Assembly (NCBI GenBank): GCA_900537185.1
Contig: LS999828.1
Span: 374,706 to 438,705 of the forward strand
Direction: 5' to 3'
Source of the DNA: Cytophagales bacterium Alg240-R148
GTDB taxonomy: Bacteria > Bacteroidota > Bacteroidia > Cytophagales > Cyclobacteriaceae
DNA length: 64,000 bases
Position numbers and translations under genes: made by a program. Below, piece by piece: positions 36,117 to 42,476 of this stretch. The notes under the pieces are model-generated. The model was not told the origin of the DNA. It saw only the letters and a list, made by a program, of their open reading frames with translations, and ran no database searches. Position 1 is the stretch's first letter. Each line of letters begins with the position of its first letter.

Positions 36117-36914
36117 TTAGTTGAAATCGTCAGTTGTGAGGTTTTTACCTCTTACCTGATGTTCATCCAAATCACTATCTTGAGAACCTACGCTACGCTT
36201 ATCTTCGTCTCCATTTACTGTTTGCCCTAATGTTGGTCCACCTCCACCTGTGTATCCACCAGAGCTAAATGTATGAAACTCTTCTGGATTCCCCATCTCC
36301 GAATCATCCATTCCGCCACATCCACTAGATGTACCGCCACCGGCGCCAGAGCAAGGACGATTAGATGAAAATATGGAAGCAATCTTCCAGCCACGACCAA
36401 CTCTACTTAGTATCCTTTTTTTGAATGTAAGATTAGTTAATAAAGCTGCTAATTGTGGCTCAGTGTGTCCCGCACTTCTTCCGTTTAAACCAATGGGATG
36501 TTTTTCTCCCTTTTTTCCCATTCCCGCACTTCTTAATGTTAGATTGTACCGTTTCTTTCCATCTTTGGAAACAAACCTTACAACCATTATATTTCTTTTG
36601 GACCTCTTTTTCCAATTATTTTTTGTCATTGCCCTTTTTGCAGACCTTCGAATTTTTTTAGCTACAAAATTCGAGGGAGACGAAAATTTTCGATCTCTAA
36701 GTTTAGTAAGCTGTATTGGAGCCTGAGTTACGGGTGAAATATTTGAATGAGTAATTCGTTGTTGTATCAAATTTTGCATTTTTCTCATCTGAACAGCTTC
36801 AGGTCGATTATCTATGAACTGAAAAGAAGACTTACCATCACTCCTTTTTTGAGAAGTGGCATTCGCAATAGATTGGCTTTTGTTCTTTTCTGTTTTATCA
36901 GCGTAGCTATTCAT
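36117..36914 (-). CDS. Putative deaminase-fold toxin with eCIS-cargo-like N-terminus (module A)
   Basis: This 265-residue protein has three parts. Residues 31–47 read FQFIDNRPEAVQMRKMQ, followed by PVTQAPIQL at 61–69; this resembles the DNRPEAVAQRK-type segment I know from the N-termini of eCIS-associated and DUF4157-linked proteins. A very basic stretch (about 71–125) follows. Then comes a deaminase-like pattern: AGHTEPQLAALL with His150 and Glu152, and SNRPCSGAGGGTSSGCGG with Cys188 and Cys199, the zinc-binding H-E/PC…C arrangement of bacterial deaminase toxins. The tail is acidic, glycine-rich and probably disordered. There is no signal peptide. No immunity gene follows it. Function is inferred from motifs only. 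Confidence 0.6.
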   Translation of the reverse strand: MNSYADKTEKNKSQSIANATSQKRSDGKSSFQFIDNRPEAVQMRKMQNLIQQRITHSNISPVTQAPIQLTKLRDRKFSSPSNFVAKKIRRSAKRAMTKNNWKKRSKRNIMVVRFVSKDGKKRYNLTLRSAGMGKKGEKHPIGLNGRSAGHTEPQLAALLTNLTFKKRILSRVGRGWKIASIFSSNRPCSGAGGGTSSGCGGMDDSEMGNPEEFHTFSSGGYTGGGGPTLGQTVNGDEDKRSVGSQDSDLDEHQVRGKNLTTDDFN

Positions 36915-36953
36915 AATTTGTTCTTTCCAATTTTTGTTTATTGCCTATAACAA

Positions 36954-37132
36954 CATTTCGCTAAACACCGCTGTGGCCATTTACACCAGTGAATATATTT
37001 TTGCTCTTTCCATTTACCCAGACTATGCGAATCGCATCGTTTAAATTCCATTCTAATATAACAAAAATCCTCAAATCAATATTCCTAATGAGAATATTTC
37101 AATTAACACGACAAACCTCTTCTTACTCTGTC
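36954..37132. repeat. Dispersed repeat, copy 1 (right of module A)
   Basis: This segment, directly 5' of the deaminase-like gene, matches copies at 39091 and 40832. It opens with TTCGCTAAACACC and contains a block (37055–37102) identical over 48 bases to 40924–40971. That block includes the inverted repeat AATATTC/GAATATT. It ends in CTTACTCTGTC and then runs into a phage-gene remnant. Confidence 0.85.
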
Positions 37133-37291
37133 TGAAACACTATCCAACGAAGTCCTTAAAAATGCTCGAATCCTTACTGATGCCGAAGTACTAGAAATGC
37201 ATGAACGATATGGTCTCAGTTATGAATACCCAGACAGCAAAACTTTGAGGTTGATGAGTGTAATTCGGTATTTTGAGGAGAAATGTCTTTA
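37133..37291 (+). pseudogene. 3' fragment of a small (probably phage) gene, X, copy 1
   Basis: Reading rightward, an open frame without a start encodes LSNEVLKNARILTDAEVLEM, then HERYGLSYEYPDSKTLRLMS, then VIRYFEEKCL and a TAA at 37289–37291. A second, more decayed copy (RYGINYEYPESKIVRLKS) follows repeat copy 2. The 5' part has been lost at the repeat junction. Phage origin is inferred from the same position being taken by the terminase gene next to copy 3. Confidence 0.5.
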
Positions 37292-37578
37292 AATTAGAAT
37301 GGCAGAGTGGTAATGCTAGGGGCGTGCTAGATTTTTTTATTCCTCTATTACTGGTTTGATTCCTGTTCCTTGTTTTTGAGGTAATAGACTAAATTAACGT
37401 TTCTTGTATGTGATCGTAGCGTTTTTATTGTTATATAGTTAACGTTTGTCTACATAGTCAATTCTGCAGATTGACTTTATGAATTTTTCTTGAAAAGCTA
37501 GTCTGTCCGCAAGATGGACGGGGCGTACGAGTAATACTGAAGCTACGATAACATACGAACTAGCTATAACATCATACA
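37292..37578. other. Non-coding spacer between modules A and B
   Basis: No gene seen. It holds a 44-base segment (37358–37401) shared with 39555–39598 and a small hairpin GTCC/GGAC near 37505–37520. Confidence 0.5.
37358..37401. repeat. Left-side shared segment, copy 1
   Basis: This segment starts GATTCCTGTT and ends AATTAACGTT. It matches 39555–39598 at 41 of 44 positions. Each copy lies to the left of an accessory module, so it may mark the left boundary of the repeated unit. Confidence 0.75.
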
Positions 37579-37592
37579 AATTGTTAGCTGTA
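37579..37592. repeat. Left inverted repeat of module B
   Basis: AATTGTTAGCTGTA is the exact reverse complement of 39082–39095. It ends two bases before the stop of the downstream gene of the module. Confidence 0.85.
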
Positions 37593-37594
37593 TT

Positions 37595-38512
37595 TTAATC
37601 TGCGTCACCCATGCCCAAAAGTTCATAAGTGGTTTTTTCCGTTCCAGAAATGAATATCGTTTTTCGCACCAATAAATGAAAAATGCACTCTTCGTTTAAG
37701 AACTTATGATCATATTCGATTATTGTTTCTTCGGGTACCTCAGGGTTTATAACACCTGTTATTGATTCTCCTAATTTATTTTGGAATTGAAACTTTCCTG
37801 AGTCAAGTAGAAAACCCCTAAGCGTTCCATTAGTAAATATTTCTTCTTCGTGATCAATGGTTGAATTAACTCGATCATAACCGAGTTTAACTTCTTCCTT
37901 TGAAATGTTGATTCCGAAACTACCAGTTTCAAGTTTCAATACTGAATCTGCATCAGCTACATTTTTTAAAAAAGCCTTAAGATTTGCAAGGTTTCTTTTT
38001 GGAGTGTCTTCAATGATTTTTTCAAATTCAGCATCACTTTCCGTAGTTGCTTCAATTAGTGTTGCCACTTGTTTGATAGCTTTAGCCATATCATTTTCAT
38101 CGAAGAGGTCATTCGTTTCAAGTTGACTTAGTTCAATTCCAAAAGATCCAGTAGGTAAAGCTGTCAGATAAAGTTCAGAGTAAGTTGATTTTTTGTTCTG
38201 ACCTCTAGAAGCTACAGAACCGAATCGAACTAACGCAGACTGAGTCTTTATAAGTTCTTGAATAGGCTTTACTGTTTTACTTAAAAACTTAGACTTAATT
38301 CCCATAGACCCCTTAACTGCATTTCCGCTAAATAGTAATCTGATTTTTGGTTCAATTAAATCTGTTGGTAAAGAGCTTAGACGTTCTTTTAGAGACTCTA
38401 ACTTTTCAGACAAACTAAGAGACATGAGAGGGTGATCACTCACAAGAGCAAGCATTCTTTCTGTGTCAATTATTTGTGACTTGAGTTTTTCTATTTCTGA
38501 ATAAAGACTCAT
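37595..38512 (-). CDS. Coiled-coil partner protein of a two-gene module (module B)
   Basis: The 305-residue protein begins with a predicted coiled coil (LYSEIEKLKSQIIDTERMLAL and LSEKLESLKERLSSL; residues 3–52). The middle contains FSGNAVKGSMGIKSKFLSKTV and ALPTGSFGIELSQLE; GSFGI recurs at about residue 197 (LETGSFGINIS). The C-terminal part is mixed alpha/beta and ends LLGMGDAD. No catalytic signature, signal peptide or membrane segment is seen. Its start overlaps the upstream nucleotidyltransferase-like gene by four bases, so the two are coupled. It may be the target, activator or antidote of that protein; I do not recognise the family. Confidence 0.65.
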   Translation of the reverse strand: MSLYSEIEKLKSQIIDTERMLALVSDHPLMSLSLSEKLESLKERLSSLPTDLIEPKIRLLFSGNAVKGSMGIKSKFLSKTVKPIQELIKTQSALVRFGSVASRGQNKKSTYSELYLTALPTGSFGIELSQLETNDLFDENDMAKAIKQVATLIEATTESDAEFEKIIEDTPKRNLANLKAFLKNVADADSVLKLETGSFGINISKEEVKLGYDRVNSTIDHEEEIFTNGTLRGFLLDSGKFQFQNKLGESITGVINPEVPEETIIEYDHKFLNEECIFHLLVRKTIFISGTEKTTYELLGMGDAD

Positions 38513-39063
38513 ATCTCAAGCGAATTTAAGTATTCTAAACTCCGGGCATCAATATCAGGTGTGTTAAGATCAATTTTTAACATTCCTTTCCATACTCCCA
38601 TTCGATTATGTGTGAATAGTTGAATCCAGTACCTAGTTAGTTCTACGGTGACTAAAGGGTTATGTCCAATATCTAAGGGATAATGATCTAACTTATATGT
38701 TTCTTTTGATTTTTTAGATGATATAAACTCTGTAAAACTGCTTTTTATATAGTTAGCCTGATCAGGTGTTAAACCATAGAATAGAGTTAGGATGTCTAAG
38801 TCGTTGGGAGCTCGTTTCTCAGATTTTTCGATATTCTCTGTGAAGCTTCCATCGAGCCATTGATAACCAGAAGTTATCCCAAATGTATTTAGCTTGGAGC
38901 GAAACTCTAATAAACCATAAAGAATTTCAACTCGTTGCTTACTTGTTCCTAGCTTCTGACACAGCTCCAAGCTCGTACAATTGTATGGACTAAGGTGTTT
39001 AGACTCCGTTGGAGATCCTAGGTGAGGTGGGATAACATTATTATGGTCAAAATCAGGTATCAA
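38509..39063 (-). CDS. DUF6932-like putative nucleotidyltransferase (module B)
   Basis: The 184-residue protein shows a DNA-polymerase-beta-type nucleotidyltransferase pattern: WLDGSFTE (residues 69–76; GS motif) and NDLDILTLF (87–95; Asp88 and Asp90 as likely metal ligands). The opening IPDFDHNNVIPPHLGSP fits the DUF6932-like group. A third acidic residue is plausible at HYPLDIG (Asp131). Related folds modify proteins, tRNAs or nucleotides in toxin–antitoxin and defence systems. It is first in a two-gene operon with a promoter expected in the adjacent repeat. The role is inferred. Confidence 0.6.
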   Translation of the reverse strand: MIPDFDHNNVIPPHLGSPTESKHLSPYNCTSLELCQKLGTSKQRVEILYGLLEFRSKLNTFGITSGYQWLDGSFTENIEKSEKRAPNDLDILTLFYGLTPDQANYIKSSFTEFISSKKSKETYKLDHYPLDIGHNPLVTVELTRYWIQLFTHNRMGVWKGMLKIDLNTPDIDARSLEYLNSLEI

Positions 39064-39081
39064 ATCTTAAAAGTATTTTTT

Positions 39082-39095
39082 TACAGCTAACAATT
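39082..39095. repeat. Right inverted repeat of module B
   Basis: TACAGCTAACAATT is the exact reverse complement of 37579–37592 and lies 18 bases upstream of the module's first start codon. Its inner end merges with dispersed repeat copy 2. Confidence 0.85.
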
Positions 39096-39389
39096 CGCTA
39101 AACACCACTGCATTTAGTACGCCGGTGTATATTTTTTCCATTTACACGGACCATTCAAATTGCATCTTTTTAATTTCATTTCAATATAACAAAAATTCAT
39201 TAATCACTATTCCTAATCAGAATATTTCAATAAAGCCCTCTAGCACAGGTAACAAACAACCAACAAACCACCTCTTACTCTATCCATATTCCTGCCCAGC
39301 AATTGATCTATACTTGTATCAATGGTATTGTTCAAGGACCAGAGAGGCAAAGTCAAAATAAAATTAGAGACCCTTCAAGATAGAATTGC
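39091..39389. repeat. Dispersed repeat, copy 2 (right of module B)
   Basis: It starts CAATTCGCTAAACACC and shares its whole layout with copies 1 and 3. The last 99 bases (39291–39389) match 41020–41118 with two differences and include the first 22 codons of the probable small-terminase gene, where the copy breaks off. Confidence 0.85.
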
Positions 39390-39450
39390 ACTAACGGTAT
39401 GGAATCAATTATGAATACCCAGAAAGCAAGATTGTTAGATTGAAGAGTAT
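39323..39450 (+). pseudogene. Chimeric scar: small-terminase start joined to the gene X tail
   Basis: From the ATG at 39323 the frame matches the small-terminase start (LFKDQRGKVKIKLETLQDRI) for 22 codons. After 39389 the sequence switches to a relative of gene X (RYGINYEYPESKIVRLKS) in another frame. It cannot make a full protein. The join suggests deletion or recombination between two phage genes. Confidence 0.6.
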
Positions 39451-39641
39451 AATAATTACGCTCCTCATTCAGACCTAATCATGAAAACACCAAAAGAATT
39501 TTATATATTTAAAAACAGCTGAATAACTAGTCCAATTTTTAAGCAAAAAGAGCAGATTCCTGTTGCTTGTTTTTAAAGTAATAGACTAAATTAACGTTAT
39601 GCTAAAAAGTATAAAATGGTTTGGTTGGTTTGGTTATGATT
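39451..39641. other. Non-coding spacer between modules B and C
   Basis: No gene seen. It contains the second copy of the 44-base left-side segment (39555–39598) and a short GGTTTGGTTGGTTTGGTTA simple repeat (39618–39636). Confidence 0.5.
39555..39598. repeat. Left-side shared segment, copy 2
   Basis: It matches 37358–37401 at 41 of 44 positions and lies 44 bases left of the imperfect inverted repeat that borders module C. Confidence 0.75.
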
Positions 39642-39661
39642 TTTAGCGATTGTCGGCATTA
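39642..39661. repeat. Left imperfect inverted repeat of module C
   Basis: TTTAGCGATTGTCGGCATTA pairs imperfectly with 40823–40843, whose reverse complement starts TTTAGAAAATTGTTTGCATT. It overlaps the asparaginase stop codon. Confidence 0.5.
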
Positions 39662-40813
39662 GCTTTTATCATAATATTGAAAACTTAGTTTCTTAATATT
39701 TTTATTAGGACTTAATTCCCCTGCAATATCTCTTTTTATTTGTTTAATAATTTTTTCCTTATTTTCATTAAAAGGGAAATGTTTTGAATATAGATAATGC
39801 AGTTTGGTTAAAGCTGCTTCTGTCGTCATATCTTTACCATCAATTGCACCAGCAGAAACAAGCCCAGTATTATAGTCACTTGATACAACACCTTTCAAAC
39901 ATTGTGTTACGACAAGTAATATTTTATCATTGGATATTGAACGGAACGCTTTAAGAAATTCGATATCATCATCTTCTGAAATAGGTCCATTTCCTGAACC
40001 GAAAGCTTCAATGACGATAGCATCTAATTGATTAGAAAAGGCCATAAGTGTGTTAGCACTAATTCCTGGATACAATTTTAATACTCCAATCCGAGGCTTT
40101 AATTTTTCTTCAATATTTAAATACTGAATCTGGGCGGAATGGAAACCATCTCTTTTTTTGAAAAAATTCTCTTGTCTACTCAGTTTTATATTTTCATCTT
40201 GAAAAAAATCAATACCAAATTTACCTAACTCAGGATAATTTGGACTTTCAAACGCACCTAAGCCCCAAGCATCAATTTTTGTTGTACGACATCCACGCAA
40301 TGCACGTCCTGCAAAGTATAGCACTACCTCGGGTATATTCCCTTCAGCGGCTAATATTAAAGAAGATACAATTTGATCTCTAGCATCTGTTCTAGCTTTA
40401 TAGTAAGGGATTTGAGAGCCAGTAATTACTACAGTTTTGTTACTATGTTGTAAGCCTTCTAACATAAATGATAATGCAGAAGCAGTATAAGCCATTGTAT
40501 CAGTTCCATGTAATAGCAGTACACCATCAAATTCACCCCTTTCATCACCTATTAGAACAGGCTCAATTTCTTGTGCAATTATATTCCAATGTTCAGGCTT
40601 GATACTTGACGAATCAAGTAAAGGATTTAAAGAAGTGAATTCAAATTCTGGAATAGGTTCTTCTCTTGCATATTCTTCTTTATCTCGCTTTCTAAGTTCT
40701 TCAATATCTTCTTTTAAATGTTTTTCAAGTTTTTTGCCAGGCGCATAATTTGTTGACTGGGAACGCTCTGAACCAATTGTTCCTCCAGTATAAATTATTT
40801 TAATTTTTTTCAT
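39659..40813 (-). CDS. Type I L-asparaginase-family enzyme (module C)
   Basis: The 384-residue protein has the asparaginase signatures: IIYTGGTIGS (catalytic Thr12) and LLLHGTDTMAYTASALSF (the second Thr/Asp pair, about residue 103), plus TGSQIPYYKARTDARDQ and LKLYPGISANTL. No signal peptide is seen, so it should be cytoplasmic. The family hydrolyses asparagine to aspartate and ammonia. It is about 40 residues longer than typical AnsA because of a charged insert (about 26–50) and a basic C-terminal tail. It sits as the only gene of an accessory module in a phage-derived island, an odd place for a housekeeping enzyme; a defence or counter-defence use is conceivable but unproven. Confidence 0.85.
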   Translation of the reverse strand: MKKIKIIYTGGTIGSERSQSTNYAPGKKLEKHLKEDIEELRKRDKEEYAREEPIPEFEFTSLNPLLDSSSIKPEHWNIIAQEIEPVLIGDERGEFDGVLLLHGTDTMAYTASALSFMLEGLQHSNKTVVITGSQIPYYKARTDARDQIVSSLILAAEGNIPEVVLYFAGRALRGCRTTKIDAWGLGAFESPNYPELGKFGIDFFQDENIKLSRQENFFKKRDGFHSAQIQYLNIEEKLKPRIGVLKLYPGISANTLMAFSNQLDAIVIEAFGSGNGPISEDDDIEFLKAFRSISNDKILLVVTQCLKGVVSSDYNTGLVSAGAIDGKDMTTEAALTKLHYLYSKHFPFNENKEKIIKQIKRDIAGELSPNKNIKKLSFQYYDKS

Positions 40814-40822
40814 TCTTTCATA

Positions 40823-40843
40823 TTAATGCAAACAATTTTCTAA
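40823..40843. repeat. Right imperfect inverted repeat of module C
   Basis: TAATGCAAACAATTTTCTAA (40823–40842) is the imperfect reverse complement of 39642–39661. It lies 9 bases upstream of the asparaginase start and merges into repeat copy 3. Confidence 0.5.
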
Positions 40844-41118
40844 ACACCATTGTAGCTAAATTCACCCGTGTAAACATTTTTTATTTACTCCGCATTGCAA
40901 ATGGTATAACTTTAATTTCATTCCAATATAACAAAAATCCTCAAATCAATATTCCTAATGAGAATATTTCAATAAACACATTAAACCACCAAACAAACCC
41001 CCTCTTACTCTGTCCATACTCCTGCCCTGCAATTGATCTATACTTGTATCAATGGAATTGTTCAAGGACCAGAGAGGCAAAGTCAAAATAAAATTAGAGA
41101 CCCTTCAAGATAGAATTG
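40832..41118. repeat. Dispersed repeat, copy 3 (right of module C, leads into intact terminase gene)
   Basis: This is the most complete copy. It includes the block 40924–40971 that is identical to copy 1, the palindrome AATATTC/GAATATT and the start of the small-terminase gene. It is the divergent intergenic region between the asparaginase gene (minus) and the phage gene (plus), and probably holds the promoters of both. Confidence 0.85.
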
Positions 41119-41690
41119 CTGCTTACATGGTAGGTAAGTTGGATGAACTGTGTCCAGACGAATACAAAATAATGCTGCGGTGGAATGCTGTGTGGTCATT
41201 CTTGCAGAACTACCAATCCCCACTGCAAGCGGTAAATGCACACCATAAAAAGCACCAATTACTAGGAGACGAAGATCAAATAAGCATGCGCACCGCCTGG
41301 TCCGATTATAGAAACGCTTGTAGGCTGTGGTCCAATGTGGTAGAGTCCAACTACGTAGCTAAATTAATCCTACTCGAAGAGTATGCTATGAAAACCTTTC
41401 AAATGGCCGCAAAGGAACGGGATGTAACGGGCATGAATGCAGCCATCAAAAATCTGATCAAAATCACAGAAGAAAATAAGAGCCTTGAAGAATTAATGGG
41501 TGACCCAGGAAGCGATGCCAATAAATTTGTACTTGAAATAAATGTGGCAGGTAAAAAAGAGCCTTTTACCATAGATTTAGATAGTTATCAAATACTCCCA
41601 GAAGAAGAAAATGAAAAGGTGCTGGATGCTATTCAGGAAACCGAAATTTCAACCTTAAAACTTCGGGAAATGCTCGGGGATGGTAAATGA
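41052..41690 (+). CDS. Probable phage small-terminase-like protein
   Basis: The 212-residue protein is soluble and mostly helical (ELFKDQRGKVKIKLETLQD, AAIKNLIKITEENKSLEELM) and ends KLREMLGDGK. Assignment rests on position: its TGA overlaps, as ATGA, the start of a frame that looks like a large-terminase N-terminus. It appears intact although its partner is broken. It may bind packaging-site DNA in the parent phage; direct sequence evidence for a DNA-binding domain is weak. Confidence 0.5.
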   Translation: MELFKDQRGKVKIKLETLQDRIAAYMVGKLDELCPDEYKIMLRWNAVWSFLQNYQSPLQAVNAHHKKHQLLGDEDQISMRTAWSDYRNACRLWSNVVESNYVAKLILLEEYAMKTFQMAAKERDVTGMNAAIKNLIKITEENKSLEELMGDPGSDANKFVLEINVAGKKEPFTIDLDSYQILPEEENEKVLDAIQETEISTLKLREMLGDGK

Positions 41691-41890
41691 AAAAGTTAAA
41701 GATTCCATTCAACAAACCCCAACTTGTCTTTATTCTGCAAAAGGCGGTTTCTGCTATCAACATTTGGTGTCCTTAGATGGTGGTGGTGGCTCCATACGTG
41801 GTCTGAACATTGATGGGTACATTGCTGATGAAGGCCTTGAAATCAACAAAGAAAAATTAGACAAACAAGTTTCCCACTCCTTTTTAAAGC
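41687..41890 (+). pseudogene. Collapsed large-terminase gene remnant
   Basis: From the ATG at 41687 the frame reads MKKLKIPFNKPQLVFILQKA then VSAINIW, a typical large-terminase start just before the P-loop, and then stops after two more codons. About 10 bases on, another frame encodes SLDGGGGSIRGLNIDGYIAD and EGLEINKEKLDK, which looks like the Walker B region. The segment between, including the P-loop, is missing. An internal deletion with a frameshift explains both pieces. Confidence 0.6.
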
Positions 41891-42176
41891 GGTCAAGTGT
41901 AAGGTTTTGTTTGGAAATTCGGTAAAAACGGTAGATATCATTGGCCTTACTCAGCGCATCCATGATGATGATGTTGTTGTCATGGCATTCCTGGTCTTCT
42001 TTGAAGCGCTCTTTGCACAAGCTTTTTTCCTCATCAAAATACTGAACTGGCCATCTTAAATCAAGAGGAAACTTCTGGCTTTTCCTGGCAATCGTAATTC
42101 TTAAGTATAAGGAAGTAATTCCATCTATACCTACACGGTGTCTGTTAAAAATAATTTTTCTTGAATAGCTATTCAT
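41868..42176 (-). pseudogene. N-terminal stump of a tyrosine-recombinase phage integrase
   Basis: Reading leftward from 42176, about 103 residues match the arm-binding and start of the SAM-like domain of Bacteroidota integrases: SRKIIFNRHRVGIDGITSLY, LYLRITIARKSQKFPLDLRW, YFDEEKSLCKERF, LTLDRFKKEWE. Homology ends near 41868, where the terminase remnant begins on the other strand; the open frame continues to 41757 only as noise. The catalytic domain (R, HxxR, Y) is absent. The gene points away from the tRNA-Cys 3' end, 114 bases away, as expected for an element integrated in that tRNA. Confidence 0.75.
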
Positions 42177-42191
42177 ACCCTTGTTTTTTCA

Positions 42192-42212
42192 TGTAGCAAC
42201 ATTGTAGCAACA
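42192..42212. repeat. Tandem TGTAGCAACA repeat between integrase stump and tRNA-Cys
   Basis: TGTAGCAACA occurs at 42192–42201 and 42203–42212. Short direct repeats between an integrase gene and its tRNA target often serve as arm- or core-type recombinase sites; that role is inferred here. Confidence 0.4.
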
Positions 42213-42243
42213 AAACGCCAAAAACAAGGTCCTATTAAACGCA

Positions 42244-42278
42244 AAAAACCGTGTTTTCTGGCGAAAACCACGGTTTTG
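42244..42278 (-). terminator. Intrinsic terminator of tRNA-Cys
   Basis: AAAACCGTG (42245–42253) and CACGGTTTT (42269–42277) form a 9-bp stem 12 bases beyond the tRNA 3' end, with a T-rich run on the minus strand. Confidence 0.75.
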
Positions 42279-42289
42279 AGTACCATTAG

Positions 42290-42360
42290 AGGTCACGAGC
42301 GGATTCGAACCGCTGTAGGAGCTTTTGCAGAGCCCAGCCTAGCCACTCGGCCACGTGACC
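42290..42360 (-). tRNA. tRNA-Cys (anticodon GCA)
   Basis: Read on the minus strand, the acceptor stem is GGTCACG/CGTGACC. The anticodon stem GGGCT/AGCTC encloses CTGCAAA (anticodon GCA) and the T-arm is AGCGG-TTCGAAT-CCGCT. The discriminator base is U, the cysteine identity base. Its 3' end faces the integrase stump, so it is the likely attachment site of the decayed element. I found no second copy of the tRNA 3' end to the left. Confidence 0.93.
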
Positions 42361-42423
42361 CTATTATTAATAGGTGTGCAAAGCTATAAACTTTCGTTTT
42401 TCAATCAAATTTATAACCATGTT

Positions 42424-42461
42424 TTTTTAAAAAATCGGTTGGAATATTATTCCAACCGATT
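42424..42461 (-). terminator. Intrinsic terminator of rpsA
   Basis: A near-perfect stem, AATCGGTTGGAA with TTCCAACCGATT, lies 16 bases past the rpsA stop and is followed on the minus strand by a T run. Confidence 0.85.
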
Positions 42462-42476
42462 GAATCATTATTTATA

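Noticed and set aside
36373-36950. Plus-strand frames opposite the deaminase-like gene
   Set aside because: They are shadows of the minus-strand gene and its leader; composition is hydrophobic noise without a plausible start context.
39082-39130. Similarity of CTAACAATTCGCTAAACACC to the left arm of integron attC sites
   Set aside because: No matching right arm (GTTRRRY with a complementary L' box) at a sensible distance, no folded attC-type hairpin with extrahelical bases, and no IntI gene. The resemblance covers only about 12 bases.
36954-41118. Repeated segments considered as a CRISPR-like array
   Set aside because: The copies are 180–300 bases long, about 1.5–2 kb apart and separated by genes, not by uniform spacers.
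41680-41925. An 81-residue plus-strand frame as a real gene
   Set aside because: It mixes the out-of-frame start of the large terminase, the Walker B piece and antisense of the integrase stump, so it is a scar, not a gene.
33554-42289. A second tRNA-Cys 3'-end copy marking the far end of the island
   Set aside because: Reading leftward from the tRNA I found no convincing copy of its T-arm and acceptor sequence; the left boundary stays undefined.
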